DNA of 64,000 nt from Sphingomonas sp. OK281 (lineage in GTDB: Bacteria > Pseudomonadota > Alphaproteobacteria > Sphingomonadales > Sphingomonadaceae). The notes below the pieces were generated by a model. It ran no database searches and was not told the DNA's origin. It saw only the letters and a list, made by a program, of their open reading frames with translations. The stretch is from positions 372,001 to 436,000 of the forward strand of contig NZ_FOVZ01000003.1 of NCBI RefSeq assembly GCF_900115295.1. The letters run 5' to 3'. Positions 11,019 to 20,410 of the stretch are shown piece by piece. The stretch's first letter is position 1. The number at the start of each line of letters is the position of its first letter. The translations under genes and the position numbers were made by a program.

Positions 11019-11662
11019 TATTTCGCCTGTAGAATTTCGCTGACCAACGCTCCAAGAAGCGCGTTAGCCAAAGCGACTATGGTTGGGTTCGAGTAACGCT
11101 TGATCAATTCGCCAAGGGCGCGAACGAGCGTTTCGTATAAAAGAAAAGAACGAAAGGTTCCGGCCCTGATCAATTCACGCCCGGCCCTAACCTCACCTAA
11201 AATCTGCTCTCTTAAGCCCGGCTGGTCAGGATCACCGTTGTCGGCGTCTAGAGCGCCGACCAAATCATCGATCGGCTGAACAACTGCCGCCAACTGGTTG
11301 TGATTTAACGACACGATCCGATCTGAAGCGGGAATTTTTATTCCGCCCAAGGGATCAAAGCTGATCCGTTCCAACACAATCTTATCGGCAGCGATTAACT
11401 CCTCCGCCTGCCTGAGACCTGCCGCGGTAAGCTCGATCGGTTGGTTCTCGACCTCCCCTAGAAGCAGAGGCCCCTCTGCCCACTTGACGTCAACAAAGTG
11501 CATCATCGCACGGTTTAACCATCTTGTGTTGTCGTCGAGCGCGTAAAGGCTTTTTGCCTCTGCGAAACTAACTTCGTCCTTAGCTAGTATGTTCGAGGTG
11601 TAGTAAATCGCAACTAGAAGGTGCTCCTCGAAGGAAGTGTAGCCTCCGACGAGAATAGTCAC
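11018..11662 (-). CDS. Unrecognised protein inserted between carA and carB
   Basis: A 214-residue protein not recognised as any family. It starts with GTG in a 4-bp GTGA overlap with the carA stop and ends in a 1-bp overlap with the carB start, so it is woven into the operon. Residues 1-85 are helical and end in [16 protein letters not shown], which resembles the end of a winged-helix domain. The C-terminal 55 residues are a charged helix followed by a hydrophobic one ([15 protein letters not shown]). Its DNA is visibly less GC-rich than carA and carB, with AAA, TTA and ATT codons. This suggests lateral acquisition. A link to pyrimidine synthesis is not supported by anything except position. 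Confidence 0.7.
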   Translation of the reverse strand: MTILVGGYTSFEEHLLVAIYYTSNILAKDEVSFAEAKSLYALDDNTRWLNRAMMHFVDVKWAEGPLLLGEVENQPIELTAAGLRQAEELIAADKIVLERISFDPLGGIKIPASDRIVSLNHNQLAAVVQPIDDLVGALDADNGDPDQPGLREQILGEVRAGRELIRAGTFRSFLLYETLVRALGELIKRYSNPTIVALANALLGALVSEILQAK

Positions 11663-12966
11663 CGCAAAGATCCTACAAACCGCTCAAACAGGTACAAGCT
11701 GTCCTGCGGCCCCGGGCTCGCTTCCGGGTGATATTGCACCGAGAACGCCGGCCTGTCGGTCAGCTCCAGCCCCGCGTTCGACCCATCGAACAGCGATACA
11801 TGCGTCTCGCGGACATTCGCCGGCAGGCTGTCGCGCTCGACTGCGAAGCCGTGGTTCATGCTGGTGATCTCGACCGCGCCGTCGGAGAGGCGCTTGACCG
11901 GGTGGTTGGCGCCGCGGTGGCCCTGGAACATCTTGGTCGTGGTCGCGCCGACCGCGAGGCCGAGCAACTGGTGGCCGAGACAGATGCCGAACAGCGGCTT
12001 GCCCGTCTCCAGCAGCTGGCGGATCACCGGGACGGCGTAGTCGGCGGTCGCGGCGGGATCGCCGGGGCCGTTCGACAGGAAGATGCCGTCGGGGGCGAGC
12101 GCCATCACGTCGTCGAAGCTGGCGGTCGCGCTGACGACCGAGACCTTCGCGCCTGCCTCGACGAGGTTGCGGAAGATGTTACGCTTCGAGCCATAATCGA
12201 TCGCGACGACGTGGGGCTTCTGGCCTCCCCTCCCGCTTGCGGGAGGGGATTGAGGGGTGGGCCCGCGCTCACCTGTTGGGGGGACGGTCGAGGAGTGCTC
12301 GACTGCACCGTTGCCTGTCAAGGAAGCCGGGAGCCCACCCCCGGCCCCTCCCGCTTGCGGGAGGGGGGAAGAAGAATAGCCGAAGCCCAGCTTCCAGACA
12401 CCGCCAGGCGCATCCTCACCCCAGCCATAATGCATCTCGGTCGACACGTCCTTGGCGAGGTCCATGCCCTCCAGCCCCGGCCACGCCCGCGCCATCGCCA
12501 GCAGCGCCGCCACGTCGAACTCGCCACTCGCCGAATGCGCGATCACGCCATTAGGCGCGCCCGCCACCCGGATCCGCCGCGTCAGCGCACGTGTGTCCAC
12601 CCCCGAAAGGCCGATCCGCGCATGCCGCTTCATCCAGCCATCCAGCCCCTCGACCGCGCGGAAGCTCGACGGCTGCGTCACGTCCTCGCGGACGATGATG
12701 CCGAGCGCGTGCGGGTCGTCCGCCTCGACGTCGTCGGGGTTCGCGCCGACGTTGCCGATGTGCGGGAAGGTGAAGCAGATCATCTGCCCGGCGAACGACG
12801 GGTCGGTCAGCACCTCCTGATAGCCGGTCATCGCGGTGTGGAAGCACACTTCGCCGACCGCACTGCCCTCTGCGCCGAACCCGCGACCCCAGATCACGTC
12901 GCCATTGGCGAGGACCAGGACGCCTGTTGCACCGGCAGGCATGGCTATAGGCTGGGCGTCGGCCAT
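11659..12966 (-). CDS. carA: Carbamoyl-phosphate synthase small subunit with repeat-derived insert
   Basis: A 435-residue glutamine amidotransferase subunit supplying ammonia to CarB. The N-terminal small-chain domain (residues 1-190; FTFPHIGNVG, NGVIAHS) is followed by a class I GATase domain with the nucleophile Cys329 in GICLGHQ and His413/Glu415 in YHPEASPG. Between them, residues about 197-249 are a Pro/Gly/Ser-rich insert translated straight through a palindromic repeat (12224-12368); homologues normally run directly into VVAIDYGSKRNI. The frame stays open throughout. The ATG at 12966 has GAGAG 11 bases upstream; GTG at 12978 is an alternative. The insert falls at a domain boundary, where it may be tolerated. 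Confidence 0.95.
   Translation of the reverse strand: MADAQPIAMPAGATGVLVLANGDVIWGRGFGAEGSAVGEVCFHTAMTGYQEVLTDPSFAGQMICFTFPHIGNVGANPDDVEADDPHALGIIVREDVTQPSSFRAVEGLDGWMKRHARIGLSGVDTRALTRRIRVAGAPNGVIAHSASGEFDVAALLAMARAWPGLEGMDLAKDVSTEMHYGWGEDAPGGVWKLGFGYSSSPLPQAGGAGGGLPASLTGNGAVEHSSTVPPTGERGPTPQSPPASGRGGQKPHVVAIDYGSKRNIFRNLVEAGAKVSVVSATASFDDVMALAPDGIFLSNGPGDPAATADYAVPVIRQLLETGKPLFGICLGHQLLGLAVGATTTKMFQGHRGANHPVKRLSDGAVEITSMNHGFAVERDSLPANVRETHVSLFDGSNAGLELTDRPAFSVQYHPEASPGPQDSLYLFERFVGSLR
12224..12368. repeat. Palindromic element inside carA
   Basis: About 145 bp. The outer hairpins CCCTCCCGCTTGCGGGAGGG (left) and CCCTCCCGCTTGCGGGAGG (right) are each followed inward by a GGGGTGGGC-type tail, arranged as inverted arms around about 55 bp of unique sequence. 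It is read through in frame by carA. The arm facing the carA 3' side closely matches the left arm beside the DUF559 gene at 13584 (hairpin, then GAGGGGTGGGCCCGCGC). Confidence 0.88.
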
Positions 12967-13106
12967 CAGGCTGGGCACTCTCTTTACGTTGACGATGTCG
13001 CTAAGTGGTGTCCGCTAAGGCCGGCGTGCCGCAGCGTCAATCTGTTAAACGGGCGGCGGACGCGCTATCCCGTCGGGCTATCCCGAACCGCCTGAAAGAC
13101 CAGTAC

Positions 13107-13559
13107 ATGATTCGCGACGACATCAAGGCTGCGCAGCTGACCGCCATGAAGGCCGGCGACAAGACGAGCCGCAACGCTATCTCGTTGATCCAGGCCGCGA
13201 TCAAGAACCGCGACATCGAGGCGCGGACTGGGAAAGCCCCCGAGAGCGACGACGCGCTGGTGGTCGAGGTGCTCCAGAAGATGGTCAAGCAGCGCCGCGA
13301 GTCGATCGAGATGTTCTCGAAAGGCGGCCGCCAGGAGCTCGCCGATGCGGAGACGGCCGAGGTCGCGGTGATCGAACGCTTCCTGCCGCAGCAGATGAGC
13401 GAGGCGGAAACGTCGGCGGCGATCGAGGCAATCAAGGCAGAGCTCGGCGCGACCGGCATGAAGGACATGGGCCGCGTGATGGCCGAGCTGAAGGCGCGCC
13501 ACGCAAGCGAACTGGACATGAGCAAGGCAAGCGGCCTGGTAAAGGCGGCGCTGTCGTAA
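13107..13559 (+). CDS. GatB/YqeY domain protein
   Basis: A 150-residue protein, the typical length of the stand-alone GatB/YqeY domain, related to the tRNA-binding tail of the GatB amidotransferase subunit. It contains the helical bundle with RNAISLIQAAIKNRDIEAR and the C-terminal MGRVMAELKARHASELDMSKASGLVK pattern. The ATG at 13107 is preceded by GAAAGA; the longer frame from 13005 lacks conservation. In sphingomonads yqeY commonly precedes dnaG and rpoD, and here a DUF559 gene intervenes. The cellular role of stand-alone YqeY is not firmly known; a part in tRNA-dependent amidation is inferred. Confidence 0.9.
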   Translation: MIRDDIKAAQLTAMKAGDKTSRNAISLIQAAIKNRDIEARTGKAPESDDALVVEVLQKMVKQRRESIEMFSKGGRQELADAETAEVAVIERFLPQQMSEAETSAAIEAIKAELGATGMKDMGRVMAELKARHASELDMSKASGLVKAALS

Positions 13560-14042
13560 ATGGATAAAGGCGAGCCTTCACTTCCTCCCCTCCCGCAAGC
13601 GGGAGGGGACCGAGGGGTGGGCCCGCGCCATCGTCTGGACCGACCGACCGAGAGGGCGCGAGACCTTCGCAACGACGCGACGAACGCCGAGCAGATGCTG
13701 TGGCGGCAGCTGAAGGGCTCAAGGTTGCAGGATTTAAAGTTCAGCCGCCAGATGCCGATCGCGGGGTTCTTCGCGGACTTCGTATGCCGCTCGCACAAGC
13801 TGATCGTCGAGCTCGACGGCAGCCAGCATGTCGAAGGCCAACCTCATGACGACGCCCGCACGAAGCAGCTCGAAGCGGCTGGCTACCGCGTCGTTCGCTT
13901 CTGGAACAACGATCTGACCTCGAACATGGCCGGCGTATTGGAGACCATTCTGAACGCTGCGAGCGGAACCGAGCGCGTGCCCACCCCCCAGCCCCCTCCC
14001 GCAAGCGGGCGGGGGGGCTCTGTTGTGGGCGGGGCGATCTAA
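13560..14042 (+). CDS. DUF559 (Vsr-like) endonuclease whose ends derive from repeats
   Basis: A 160-residue protein. Residues about 33-135 form a DUF559 domain of the very-short-patch-repair endonuclease type: a helical start (ARDLRNDATNAEQMLWRQL), then a PD-(D/E)xK-like core with FADFVCRSHKLIVELDGSQH (Glu84, Asp86) and GYRVVRFWNNDL. The first 30 and last 20 residues are Pro/Gly-rich and encoded by inverted palindromic arms (LPQAGG at the start, PPPASGRGG at the end), the same peptides seen in the CarA insert. The ATG directly abuts the yqeY stop, and the stop overlaps the dnaG ATG by a base. DUF559 proteins are poorly characterised; nuclease activity is inferred from the fold. Confidence 0.85.
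   Translation: MDKGEPSLPPLPQAGGDRGVGPRHRLDRPTERARDLRNDATNAEQMLWRQLKGSRLQDLKFSRQMPIAGFFADFVCRSHKLIVELDGSQHVEGQPHDDARTKQLEAAGYRVVRFWNNDLTSNMAGVLETILNAASGTERVPTPQPPPASGRGGSVVGGAI
13584..14020. mobile_element. Candidate unit: DUF559 gene between inverted palindromic arms
   Basis: The left arm (about 13584-13629: hairpin CCCTCCCGCAAGCGGGAGGG, then GAGGGGTGGGCCCGCGCC) and the right arm (about 13972-14020, the inverse: GCGCGTGCCCACCCC..CCCTCCCGCAAGCGGG) bracket the endonuclease domain. The layout resembles REP sequences flanking a RAYT gene, but with a different enzyme class. Mobility is an inference; no target duplication was identified. Confidence 0.4.
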
Positions 14043-15904
14043 TGGCGCTAACCCCACAATTCCTCGACGAACTCCGCGCCCGCACCTCGCTCTCGGCGCT
14101 CGTCGGCAAGACCACCAAGCTCACCAAGGCCGGCCGCGAGCACAAGGGCTGCTGCCCGTTCCACAACGAGAAGACGCCCTCGTTCTACGTCAACGACGAC
14201 AAGGGCTTCTACCACTGCTTCGGCTGCTCCGCCCACGGCGACGCCATCAAGTGGATGACCGACCAGCGCGGCCTCCCCTTCATGGACGCGGTGAAGGAAC
14301 TCGCGCAGGCCGCCGGGATGGACATGCCCGCGATGGACCGCCAGTCCGCCGCCAAGGCCGAGCGCGCCAAGGGCCTGCACGAGGTCATGTCCGACGCCGC
14401 CGACTGGTTCACCGAGCAGCTCAACGGCCTCCCCGGCACCGACGCGCGCGCGCTCCTCGACCGCCGCGGGATCAGGCCCGAGACGGCACGCGCGTTCGGC
14501 ATGGGGTTCGCGCCGGACTCACGCGGCAAGCTCAAAACCGCGCTGAAGGACTACGGCGACCCGATGCTGGTCGAGTCCGGCATGCTTATCAATGTCGAGG
14601 GCAAGGACCCGTACGACCGGTTCCGCGGCCGCCTGATGATCCCGATCCGCGACCCCCGCGGGCGCACGATTGCGTTCGGCGGGCGCGTGCTCGACGGCGG
14701 CGAGCCGAAGTACCTGAACTCCCCCGACACCCCGCTCTTCGACAAGGGCCGCACGCTCTACAATCTCGACAAGGCCGCCCCAGCCTCGCGCAAGTCCGGC
14801 CGCGTGCTGGTGGTCGAAGGCTATATGGACGTCATCGCGCTCGCCCAGGCAGGCTTCGGCGAAGCGGTCGCCCCGCTCGGCACAGCGCTCACCGAAGCGC
14901 AGCTCGAACGGCTGTGGCGGATGGTCGACGTCCCCCTGCTCTGCTTCGACGGCGACGGCGCCGGCCAGAAGGCATCTCTCCGCGCCGCCCACCGCGCGCT
15001 CCCGCTGCTCGCGCCCGGCCGCAGCCTCGCCTTCGTCACGCTCCCGCAAGGCCAGGACCCCGACGACCTCGTCCGCGCCGGCGGCCCCGGTGCGTTCGAG
15101 GCGTTGCTCAAGACCCCCGAACAGCTCGTCGACCGGCTCTGGGCATCCGAAGTCGCCGCCGAGGCGCTCGACACCCCCGAACAGCGCGCCGGCCTCAAGC
15201 GCCGCCTCCACGAACTCGCGGAAGGCATCGCCGACCCGTCGGTGAAGCAGCAATATCACGCCGAGTTCAAGAACCGCTTCTACGAACATTTCAAACCCGT
15301 CCGCGCGCCCTTCGTGCCCAGAGGCGAGCGCCCCAAAGGCGGCTGGAAGCCCCCCGCCGCGCCCGTCACCGAAGACGCGAAGGCCTTCCTCGCCACCGGC
15401 ATCGACCGCGTCCTGGCCAAGGCGGTGCTCGCCGGGCTGATCCGCCACCCGGTCGAGATCGCGCGCCACATGGAGGTGCTCGGCTCGCTGCAAATGATCG
15501 ATGGCGCGCTTGGGCGATTGTTCGAAGCGGTCGTAGATGTTGCACTTGAGGACCAGAAGCTTGATAGCGGGCGCTTGCTCACCATATTGGCGAGGTCCGG
15601 TTTCAATTCAGTCGCGAGTGACCTGTTGAGAGCCGATACGATGCCCTATTCGTTCACGCAGACCACGGCCGATCCAGCCCGCGTCCGTGCCGACCTCGAC
15701 GAGGCGATCGCGATCATGGTCGCCCGCCCTGAGGTAGACGCGGCACTCAAGCAGGCGACCGCGGCGATGCAGACGCACTTCACCGAAGATGCGTTCGAAC
15801 GACAAGTGGCTATGGTAAGAGAGAAACAGGCGTTGGAAGTCCGACTTGCAAATCTCGTACAGTCGAACGAAGACGCCCGAGCGTTGGGTACCGAGGGCGA
15901 TTGA
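14042..15904 (+). CDS. dnaG: DNA primase
   Basis: A 620-residue primase that lays RNA primers at the replication fork. The CHC2 zinc finger is at the N-terminus, with ligands Cys38, His41, Cys59 and Cys62 ([17 protein letters not shown]). A catalytic core follows, with the TOPRIM domain from about residue 250 ([33 protein letters not shown]). A less conserved C-terminal helicase-interaction region covers residues about 430-620. The ATG overlaps the DUF559 stop by one base, and the stop overlaps the rpoD ATG (TGATG), forming a macromolecular-synthesis-type operon with rpoD, minus the usual rpsU. Confidence 0.97.
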   Translation: MALTPQFLDELRARTSLSALVGKTTKLTKAGREHKGCCPFHNEKTPSFYVNDDKGFYHCFGCSAHGDAIKWMTDQRGLPFMDAVKELAQAAGMDMPAMDRQSAAKAERAKGLHEVMSDAADWFTEQLNGLPGTDARALLDRRGIRPETARAFGMGFAPDSRGKLKTALKDYGDPMLVESGMLINVEGKDPYDRFRGRLMIPIRDPRGRTIAFGGRVLDGGEPKYLNSPDTPLFDKGRTLYNLDKAAPASRKSGRVLVVEGYMDVIALAQAGFGEAVAPLGTALTEAQLERLWRMVDVPLLCFDGDGAGQKASLRAAHRALPLLAPGRSLAFVTLPQGQDPDDLVRAGGPGAFEALLKTPEQLVDRLWASEVAAEALDTPEQRAGLKRRLHELAEGIADPSVKQQYHAEFKNRFYEHFKPVRAPFVPRGERPKGGWKPPAAPVTEDAKAFLATGIDRVLAKAVLAGLIRHPVEIARHMEVLGSLQMIDGALGRLFEAVVDVALEDQKLDSGRLLTILARSGFNSVASDLLRADTMPYSFTQTTADPARVRADLDEAIAIMVARPEVDAALKQATAAMQTHFTEDAFERQVAMVREKQALEVRLANLVQSNEDARALGTEGD

Positions 15905-17931
15905 TGGCTAAGGCGAACATGGCGGAACCCGCCGAGACGAACGAAACCGGCGATGCGCCGCTGATCGACATGAACGATGCGTCGATCAAGAAGGTCATCG
16001 CGCGCGCCAAGAAGCGCGGGTACATCACCTATGAGCAGCTCAACGAAGCGCTGCCGCAGGGCGAGATGTCGTCCGACCAGATCGAGGACATCAGCGCCGC
16101 GCTGAGCGAGATGGGCATCAACATCGTCGAGAACGACGAAGCCGGCGAGGACGGCGAGACCGAGCCCGCCAAGGATGACGAGGACGAGCCGGAGGCCGCC
16201 GACGCGGATGCCGACACAGGCCCCGCGATCGAGAAGAAGAAAGAGACCATCGATCGCACCGACGATCCGGTCCGCATGTACCTGCGCGAGATGGGCGCGG
16301 TCGAGCTGCTCAGCCGCGAGGGCGAGATCGCGATCGCCAAGCGTATCGAGGCGGGTCGCGACACGATGATCCTCGGGCTCTGCGAATCGCCGATCACCTT
16401 CAACGCGATCATCGACTGGTCGACCGCGCTGAACGAGGGCACGATGCAGCTACGCGAGATCATGGATCTCGACGCGATGCTGTCTAAGGACCCTGCCCCC
16501 GAAGCGATGGCCGAGGACGGCGAAGCTGACGACGGCGAGATCAGCGAGAAGAACGCCGGCCCCTCGTTCAAGGAAGAGGCCGAGCCCGAAGAGCCGTCCG
16601 CCGACGAGGACGAGGACGGCGAGCGTCGTGCCCCGCGCGCATCGGACGACGAGGAGGAGGACAACACCCTCAGCCTCGCGCAGATGGAAGAGCAGCTGAA
16701 ACCAATCGCGCTCGAGCGGTTCGCCAGCATCACCGCGCTCTACAAGAAGTTCAGCAAGATCCAGCAGTCGCGCGTCGACGCGATGGGCATCGGCGGCGAT
16801 TTCTCCGCTGCCGACGAGCGCAAATACCAGAAGCTGCGCGAGGAACTCACGGCCGAAGTCGAGAGCGTCCAGTTCCACAACGCCAAGATCGAATATCTGG
16901 TCGATCAGCTCTATGCCTATAACCGTCGCCTGACCGCGCTGGGCGGCCAGATGCTGCGCCTCGCCGAGCGCCACAAGGTGCCGCGCAAGGACTTCCTCGA
17001 TCGCTATATCGGTCACGAGATCGACGAGAACTGGCTGACGACGGTCAACAAGGTCGACAAGAAGTGGACTGCGTTCGTCGCCAACGAGGGCGAAGCGGTC
17101 GAGCGCATCCGTGCGGAGATCGCCGACATCACGCAGCAGACCGGCATGGCGCTCACCGAGTTCCGCCGGATCGTCAACATGGTCCAGAAGGGCGAGCGCG
17201 AGGCGCGCATCGCCAAGAAGGAGATGGTCGAGGCGAACCTGCGGCTGGTGATCTCGATCGCCAAGAAATACACGAACCGCGGCCTGCAGTTCCTGGATCT
17301 CATCCAGGAGGGCAATATCGGCCTGATGAAAGCGGTCGACAAGTTCGAGTATCGCCGCGGCTACAAGTTCAGCACCTATGCGACGTGGTGGATCCGCCAG
17401 GCGATCACCCGCTCGATCGCGGACCAGGCGCGGACCATCCGCATCCCGGTCCACATGATCGAGACGATCAACAAGCTGGTCCGCACCAGCCGCCAGTTCC
17501 TCCACGAGCAGGGCCGCGAACCGACCCCGGAGGAGATGGCCGAGCGCCTCTCCATGCCGCTCGAGAAGGTGCGCAAGGTGATGAAGATCGCCAAGGAGCC
17601 GATCAGCCTCGAAACGCCGATCGGCGACGAGGAGGATTCGCATCTCGGCGACTTCATCGAGGACAAGAACGCCATCATCCCGGTGGACGCCGCGATCCAG
17701 GCGAACTTGAAGGAGACGGTCACGCGGGTGCTGGCGTCGCTGACGCCGCGCGAAGAGCGCGTGCTGCGCATGCGCTTCGGCATCGGCATGAACACCGATC
17801 ACACGCTGGAGGAAGTCGGCCAGCAGTTCTCGGTCACCCGCGAGCGCATCCGCCAGATCGAGGCGAAGGCGCTGCGGAAGCTTAAGCACCCGTCGCGTAG
17901 CCGGAAGATGCGGAGCTTCCTCGACCAGTAA
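15904..17931 (+). CDS. rpoD: RNA polymerase primary sigma factor RpoD (sigma-70)
   Basis: A 675-residue sigma-70. Region 1.1 (about residues 20-100) is followed by a long acidic non-conserved segment (DE-rich, residues about 75-110 and again 195-250). Region 2 includes [19 protein letters not shown] and [15 protein letters not shown], region 3 has [12 protein letters not shown], and region 4 ends in the helix-turn-helix [20 protein letters not shown]. The ATG at 15904 overlaps the dnaG stop. A TTG three bases upstream is a possible but unneeded start. It is the last gene before a strong intrinsic terminator at 17958. Confidence 0.97.
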   Translation: MAKANMAEPAETNETGDAPLIDMNDASIKKVIARAKKRGYITYEQLNEALPQGEMSSDQIEDISAALSEMGINIVENDEAGEDGETEPAKDDEDEPEAADADADTGPAIEKKKETIDRTDDPVRMYLREMGAVELLSREGEIAIAKRIEAGRDTMILGLCESPITFNAIIDWSTALNEGTMQLREIMDLDAMLSKDPAPEAMAEDGEADDGEISEKNAGPSFKEEAEPEEPSADEDEDGERRAPRASDDEEEDNTLSLAQMEEQLKPIALERFASITALYKKFSKIQQSRVDAMGIGGDFSAADERKYQKLREELTAEVESVQFHNAKIEYLVDQLYAYNRRLTALGGQMLRLAERHKVPRKDFLDRYIGHEIDENWLTTVNKVDKKWTAFVANEGEAVERIRAEIADITQQTGMALTEFRRIVNMVQKGEREARIAKKEMVEANLRLVISIAKKYTNRGLQFLDLIQEGNIGLMKAVDKFEYRRGYKFSTYATWWIRQAITRSIADQARTIRIPVHMIETINKLVRTSRQFLHEQGREPTPEEMAERLSMPLEKVRKVMKIAKEPISLETPIGDEEDSHLGDFIEDKNAIIPVDAAIQANLKETVTRVLASLTPREERVLRMRFGIGMNTDHTLEEVGQQFSVTRERIRQIEAKALRKLKHPSRSRKMRSFLDQ

Positions 17932-17957
17932 GGGTTGGTATTATTGATTGAAAGAAC

Positions 17958-17988
17958 GGGCCGCGGTGGAAACACCGCGGCCCTTTTT
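17958..17988 (+). terminator. Rho-independent terminator of the dnaG-rpoD unit
   Basis: A perfect 11-bp stem, GGGCCGCGGTG / CACCGCGGCCC, closed by a GAAA tetraloop and followed by five T. It lies 27 bases after the rpoD stop. Confidence 0.95.
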
Positions 17989-18340
17989 GATTCAGCGAAG
18001 CGTGCAACTCAGCCAACCAGCCACGCCAAGTACATACTCCTGGCCCTCTCCGAGCCACTGGCCTCACGAATATCACCTTACGCAAACCCTAGTATTCGCC
18101 ACCATTTGATCGTGAAATTGTGATGCGTGACTAGGTATAGAGAGCCATGCGCGTTAATACGTCAGCCGAGCGTATTCTAACCGACAGAGGCAGGGGCACG
18201 AGGGATTGATCTCCGCCACGCTCGTAAGAATGGGTTTCAGGCTAATCTTTACAATTTTAAAATCGTAGGCAAATCGGCGCAAGTTCGCCTCGACTTTAAA
18301 ACAAGTAGGCATAAGCTGAATTGCTTATCGAGGAGCTACT
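17989..18340. other. AT-richer leader of the KilA-N island
   Basis: No gene is seen. Base composition drops sharply towards AT from about 18100. Two GTAGGCA direct repeats (18265-18271 and 18305-18311) lie 40 bp apart just upstream of the GTG start and could be operator sites. No tRNA or obvious attachment-site duplication was recognised. Confidence 0.5.
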
Positions 18341-19132
18341 GTGGCCGAGTTTCAGATTGCGTTACCACTCGTCCAATACCAGCTTGAAGCTGAAATTATT
18401 CACCAGCGAATGAAGGACGGCTACATCAACGCTACCGCAATGTGCAAAGCTGCGGGCAAGATGTGGGGCCATTACAATGATATCGGGCCAACCAAGGCGT
18501 TTCTGTCGGCCCTGTCGGACGATATCGGTATACCGATAACGGAACTTGTTCAGTCGATCCGAGGTGGCGATCCTAAGCTGCAAGGTACGTGGGTTCATCC
18601 ACAGGTCGCCATAAATCTAGCTCAGTGGCTTTCGCCGCAGTTCGCCGTGAAGGTCACCAAGTGGATCATGGATTGGATGACCGGGAAAGTTCCCGGCGGC
18701 AATCTACCGTACCATCTTCGCCGCTACATGGCCAATATGACCAATGTTCCGAACGGCCATTTCTCTATGCTTAATGAGATGACCGTCGCATTAATCGCAC
18801 CTCTGGAACACCTCGGGTACGTGCTGCCAGACAACATGATTCCGGACATCTCTGAAGGCCGCATGTTTTCCGGCTGGCTGCGTGAAAACGGTCACGATCC
18901 CGACGGGATGCCCACGTATATTCACATATATGAGGATGGCCGTGCTGTTAATGCGCGAGCTTACCCAAATAGACTATTAGCAGATTTCAGACGACACTTT
19001 GTTGAGGTTTGGATGGCAAAGCGCGCCCTGCCCTACTTTGGTGAACGCGATCGGGCTGCTGTTCCGCATATAGAACGCCTATTATTGCTACCCAACTATT
19101 CAGATGTTGCAGGGTTTATTGGAGATAAATAA
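18341..19132 (+). CDS. KilA-N domain protein
   Basis: A 263-residue protein. The N-terminal 110 residues are a KilA-N DNA-binding domain: YINATAMCKAAGKMWGHYN, then a conserved WVHPQVAINLAQWLSPQFA. KilA-N proteins are typical of phages and large DNA viruses, where they act as DNA-binding or antirepressor-like factors. The C-terminal half (GMFSGWLRE-like, then YPNRLLADFRRHF) was not recognised as a defined domain. The start is GTG at 18341 with GAGGAG well placed upstream. The DNA is AT-richer than its neighbours, indicating transfer. The stop overlaps the ATG of the DUF3223 gene, so the two form one unit. Confidence 0.85.
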   Translation: MAEFQIALPLVQYQLEAEIIHQRMKDGYINATAMCKAAGKMWGHYNDIGPTKAFLSALSDDIGIPITELVQSIRGGDPKLQGTWVHPQVAINLAQWLSPQFAVKVTKWIMDWMTGKVPGGNLPYHLRRYMANMTNVPNGHFSMLNEMTVALIAPLEHLGYVLPDNMIPDISEGRMFSGWLRENGHDPDGMPTYIHIYEDGRAVNARAYPNRLLADFRRHFVEVWMAKRALPYFGERDRAAVPHIERLLLLPNYSDVAGFIGDK

Positions 19133-19446
19133 TGGGTAAGGCGCGTCCAATTATTATAGAAACCAAGACATTTACTAAAGTAGGAGACGCGCGAAAATTC
19201 TTTAGTGAGATGCTGCAAGGCTATTCGGTTGGCGACCGTATCGACGACGAGGACACATCGCATTTGACGGCCTTACTCCGCCGTCACGATGAGGAAGTTG
19301 AAAAAGTTGGTAGTGGTATCGCCCATATATCCGTCGGCCCCGCTCCAGATTATATTAACGAGCGGTGCTTCTGGATCACCCGCACGGACGGTAGCCGTAT
19401 TGATTTTTCCTATCAGCATTGCCTTCTCAAGAAGCCCACTGACTGA
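19132..19446 (+). CDS. DUF3223 (DCL-like) protein
   Basis: A 104-residue protein. The pattern [43 protein letters not shown] and [16 protein letters not shown] matches DUF3223, the family named after the plant DCL protein involved in plastid rRNA processing. Bacterial members are uncharacterised. It starts one base into the stop of the KilA-N gene, and the two share AT-rich composition, so they were probably acquired together. It lies between the rpoD terminator and the pseudouridine synthase. Assignment is from remembered family motifs and would need a profile search to confirm. Confidence 0.75.
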   Translation: MGKARPIIIETKTFTKVGDARKFFSEMLQGYSVGDRIDDEDTSHLTALLRRHDEEVEKVGSGIAHISVGPAPDYINERCFWITRTDGSRIDFSYQHCLLKKPTD

Positions 19447-19508
19447 AATGGCGGCTTTCAGAGGCGGTTCACTATCGAAACCGATCGATAATCCCTCTAA
19501 AGCCCGCC

Positions 19509-20048
19509 ATGCCCCGCGTAATCCTGTTCAACAAACCGTACGACGTGCTCAGCCAGTTCACCGACGTGAACAGTCCGACCCCGCGCGCGACGCTGTCGCA
19601 GTTCGTCGATGTGCCGGGCGTCTATCCGGCGGGGCGGCTCGACCGCGATAGCGAAGGGCTGTTGCTGCTGACCGACGACGGCCGCCTCCAGGCGAGGATC
19701 GCGGACCCGAAGTTCAAGCTGGCCAAGACCTATCTCGTGCAGGTCGAGGGCGATGCCGGCGAGGACGCGCTCGATCGGTTGCGGGGCGGCGTCCTGCTGA
19801 AGGATGGCCCTGCCCGCGCCGACGTCGAGCGGATCGCCGCGCCCGACCTCTGTCCGCGCGTGCCGCCGATCCGGGTCCGCGCGAGTATCCCCGATTGCTG
19901 GCTGAAGATAACGATCCGCGAAGGCCGCAACCGCCAAGTCCGCCGCATGACCGCCGCGATCGACCACCCCACGCTGCGGCTGGTCCGGTGGAGCATCGGC
20001 GACTGGACCGTGGCGGGTCTGGCACCCGGCACGTGGCGCGACGCCTGA
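19509..20048 (+). CDS. rluE: Pseudouridine synthase, RluE/RsuA family
   Basis: A 179-residue protein lacking the N-terminal S4 domain, as in RluE (23S rRNA position 2457 in E. coli). The catalytic motif [17 protein letters not shown] is at residues 42-58 with the active Asp45. The second conserved block is [24 protein letters not shown]. It begins [17 protein letters not shown], the family start. It is a single gene after the KilA-N island; the composition returns to the chromosomal norm. RluE is the best match by length, but RsuA-family substrate positions are hard to tell apart by eye. Confidence 0.9.
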   Translation: MPRVILFNKPYDVLSQFTDVNSPTPRATLSQFVDVPGVYPAGRLDRDSEGLLLLTDDGRLQARIADPKFKLAKTYLVQVEGDAGEDALDRLRGGVLLKDGPARADVERIAAPDLCPRVPPIRVRASIPDCWLKITIREGRNRQVRRMTAAIDHPTLRLVRWSIGDWTVAGLAPGTWRDA

Positions 20049-20167
20049 CGGGCGCTTGAGGCGGGCTCACGGCCGCCTGCGGGCCACCGGAGGCATGGGC
20101 CCCCATGGGCACCCTTCAGACGACAGCGTTCGCGACTGCGAGCGGAACGCCTCCCCACCCACACCGA

Positions 20168-20244
20168 CATCCTGACGAAAGTCAGGACCCAGAATCACGA
20201 ACGCCGCGCTGCTTGCCTCTGGGTCCTGACTTTCGTCAGGATGA
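20168..20244. repeat. Palindromic repeat pair (ATCCTGACGAAAGTCAGGA family)
   Basis: The left arm ATCCTGACGAAAGTCAGGA and right arm TCCTGACTTTCGTCAGGAT are exact inverses about 40 bp apart. A related copy lies at 36121-36202. Confidence 0.85.
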
Positions 20245-20279
20245 CGGGCGGCGTTGGTTACGTCACGCCCGACAAGCCT

Positions 20280-20375
20280 CGTCATTCCCGCGGAGGCGGG
20301 AACCCATACTGGCTGGCCTCGCACCATGATCACTGGCACCCGAGGATATGGATCCCCGCCTGCGCGGGGATGACG
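20280..20375. repeat. Palindromic repeat pair (GTCATTCCCGCG family)
   Basis: CGTCATTCCCGCGGAGGCGG and CCCCGCCTGCGCGGGGATGA are arranged as inverted arms; third long copy in the window. Confidence 0.85.
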
Positions 20376-20410
20376 ACGCGTTGCGTGATGGGCAGGCGTT
20401 GCATGATGGC

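Noticed and set aside
8265..11096. 943-residue open frame on the plus strand
   Set aside because: It is the antisense shadow of carB: Arg/His/Asp-rich composition, no domains, and carB is clearly the real gene.
12224..12368. carA as a pseudogene broken by a repeat
   Set aside because: The frame is open from start to stop and all catalytic residues are intact.
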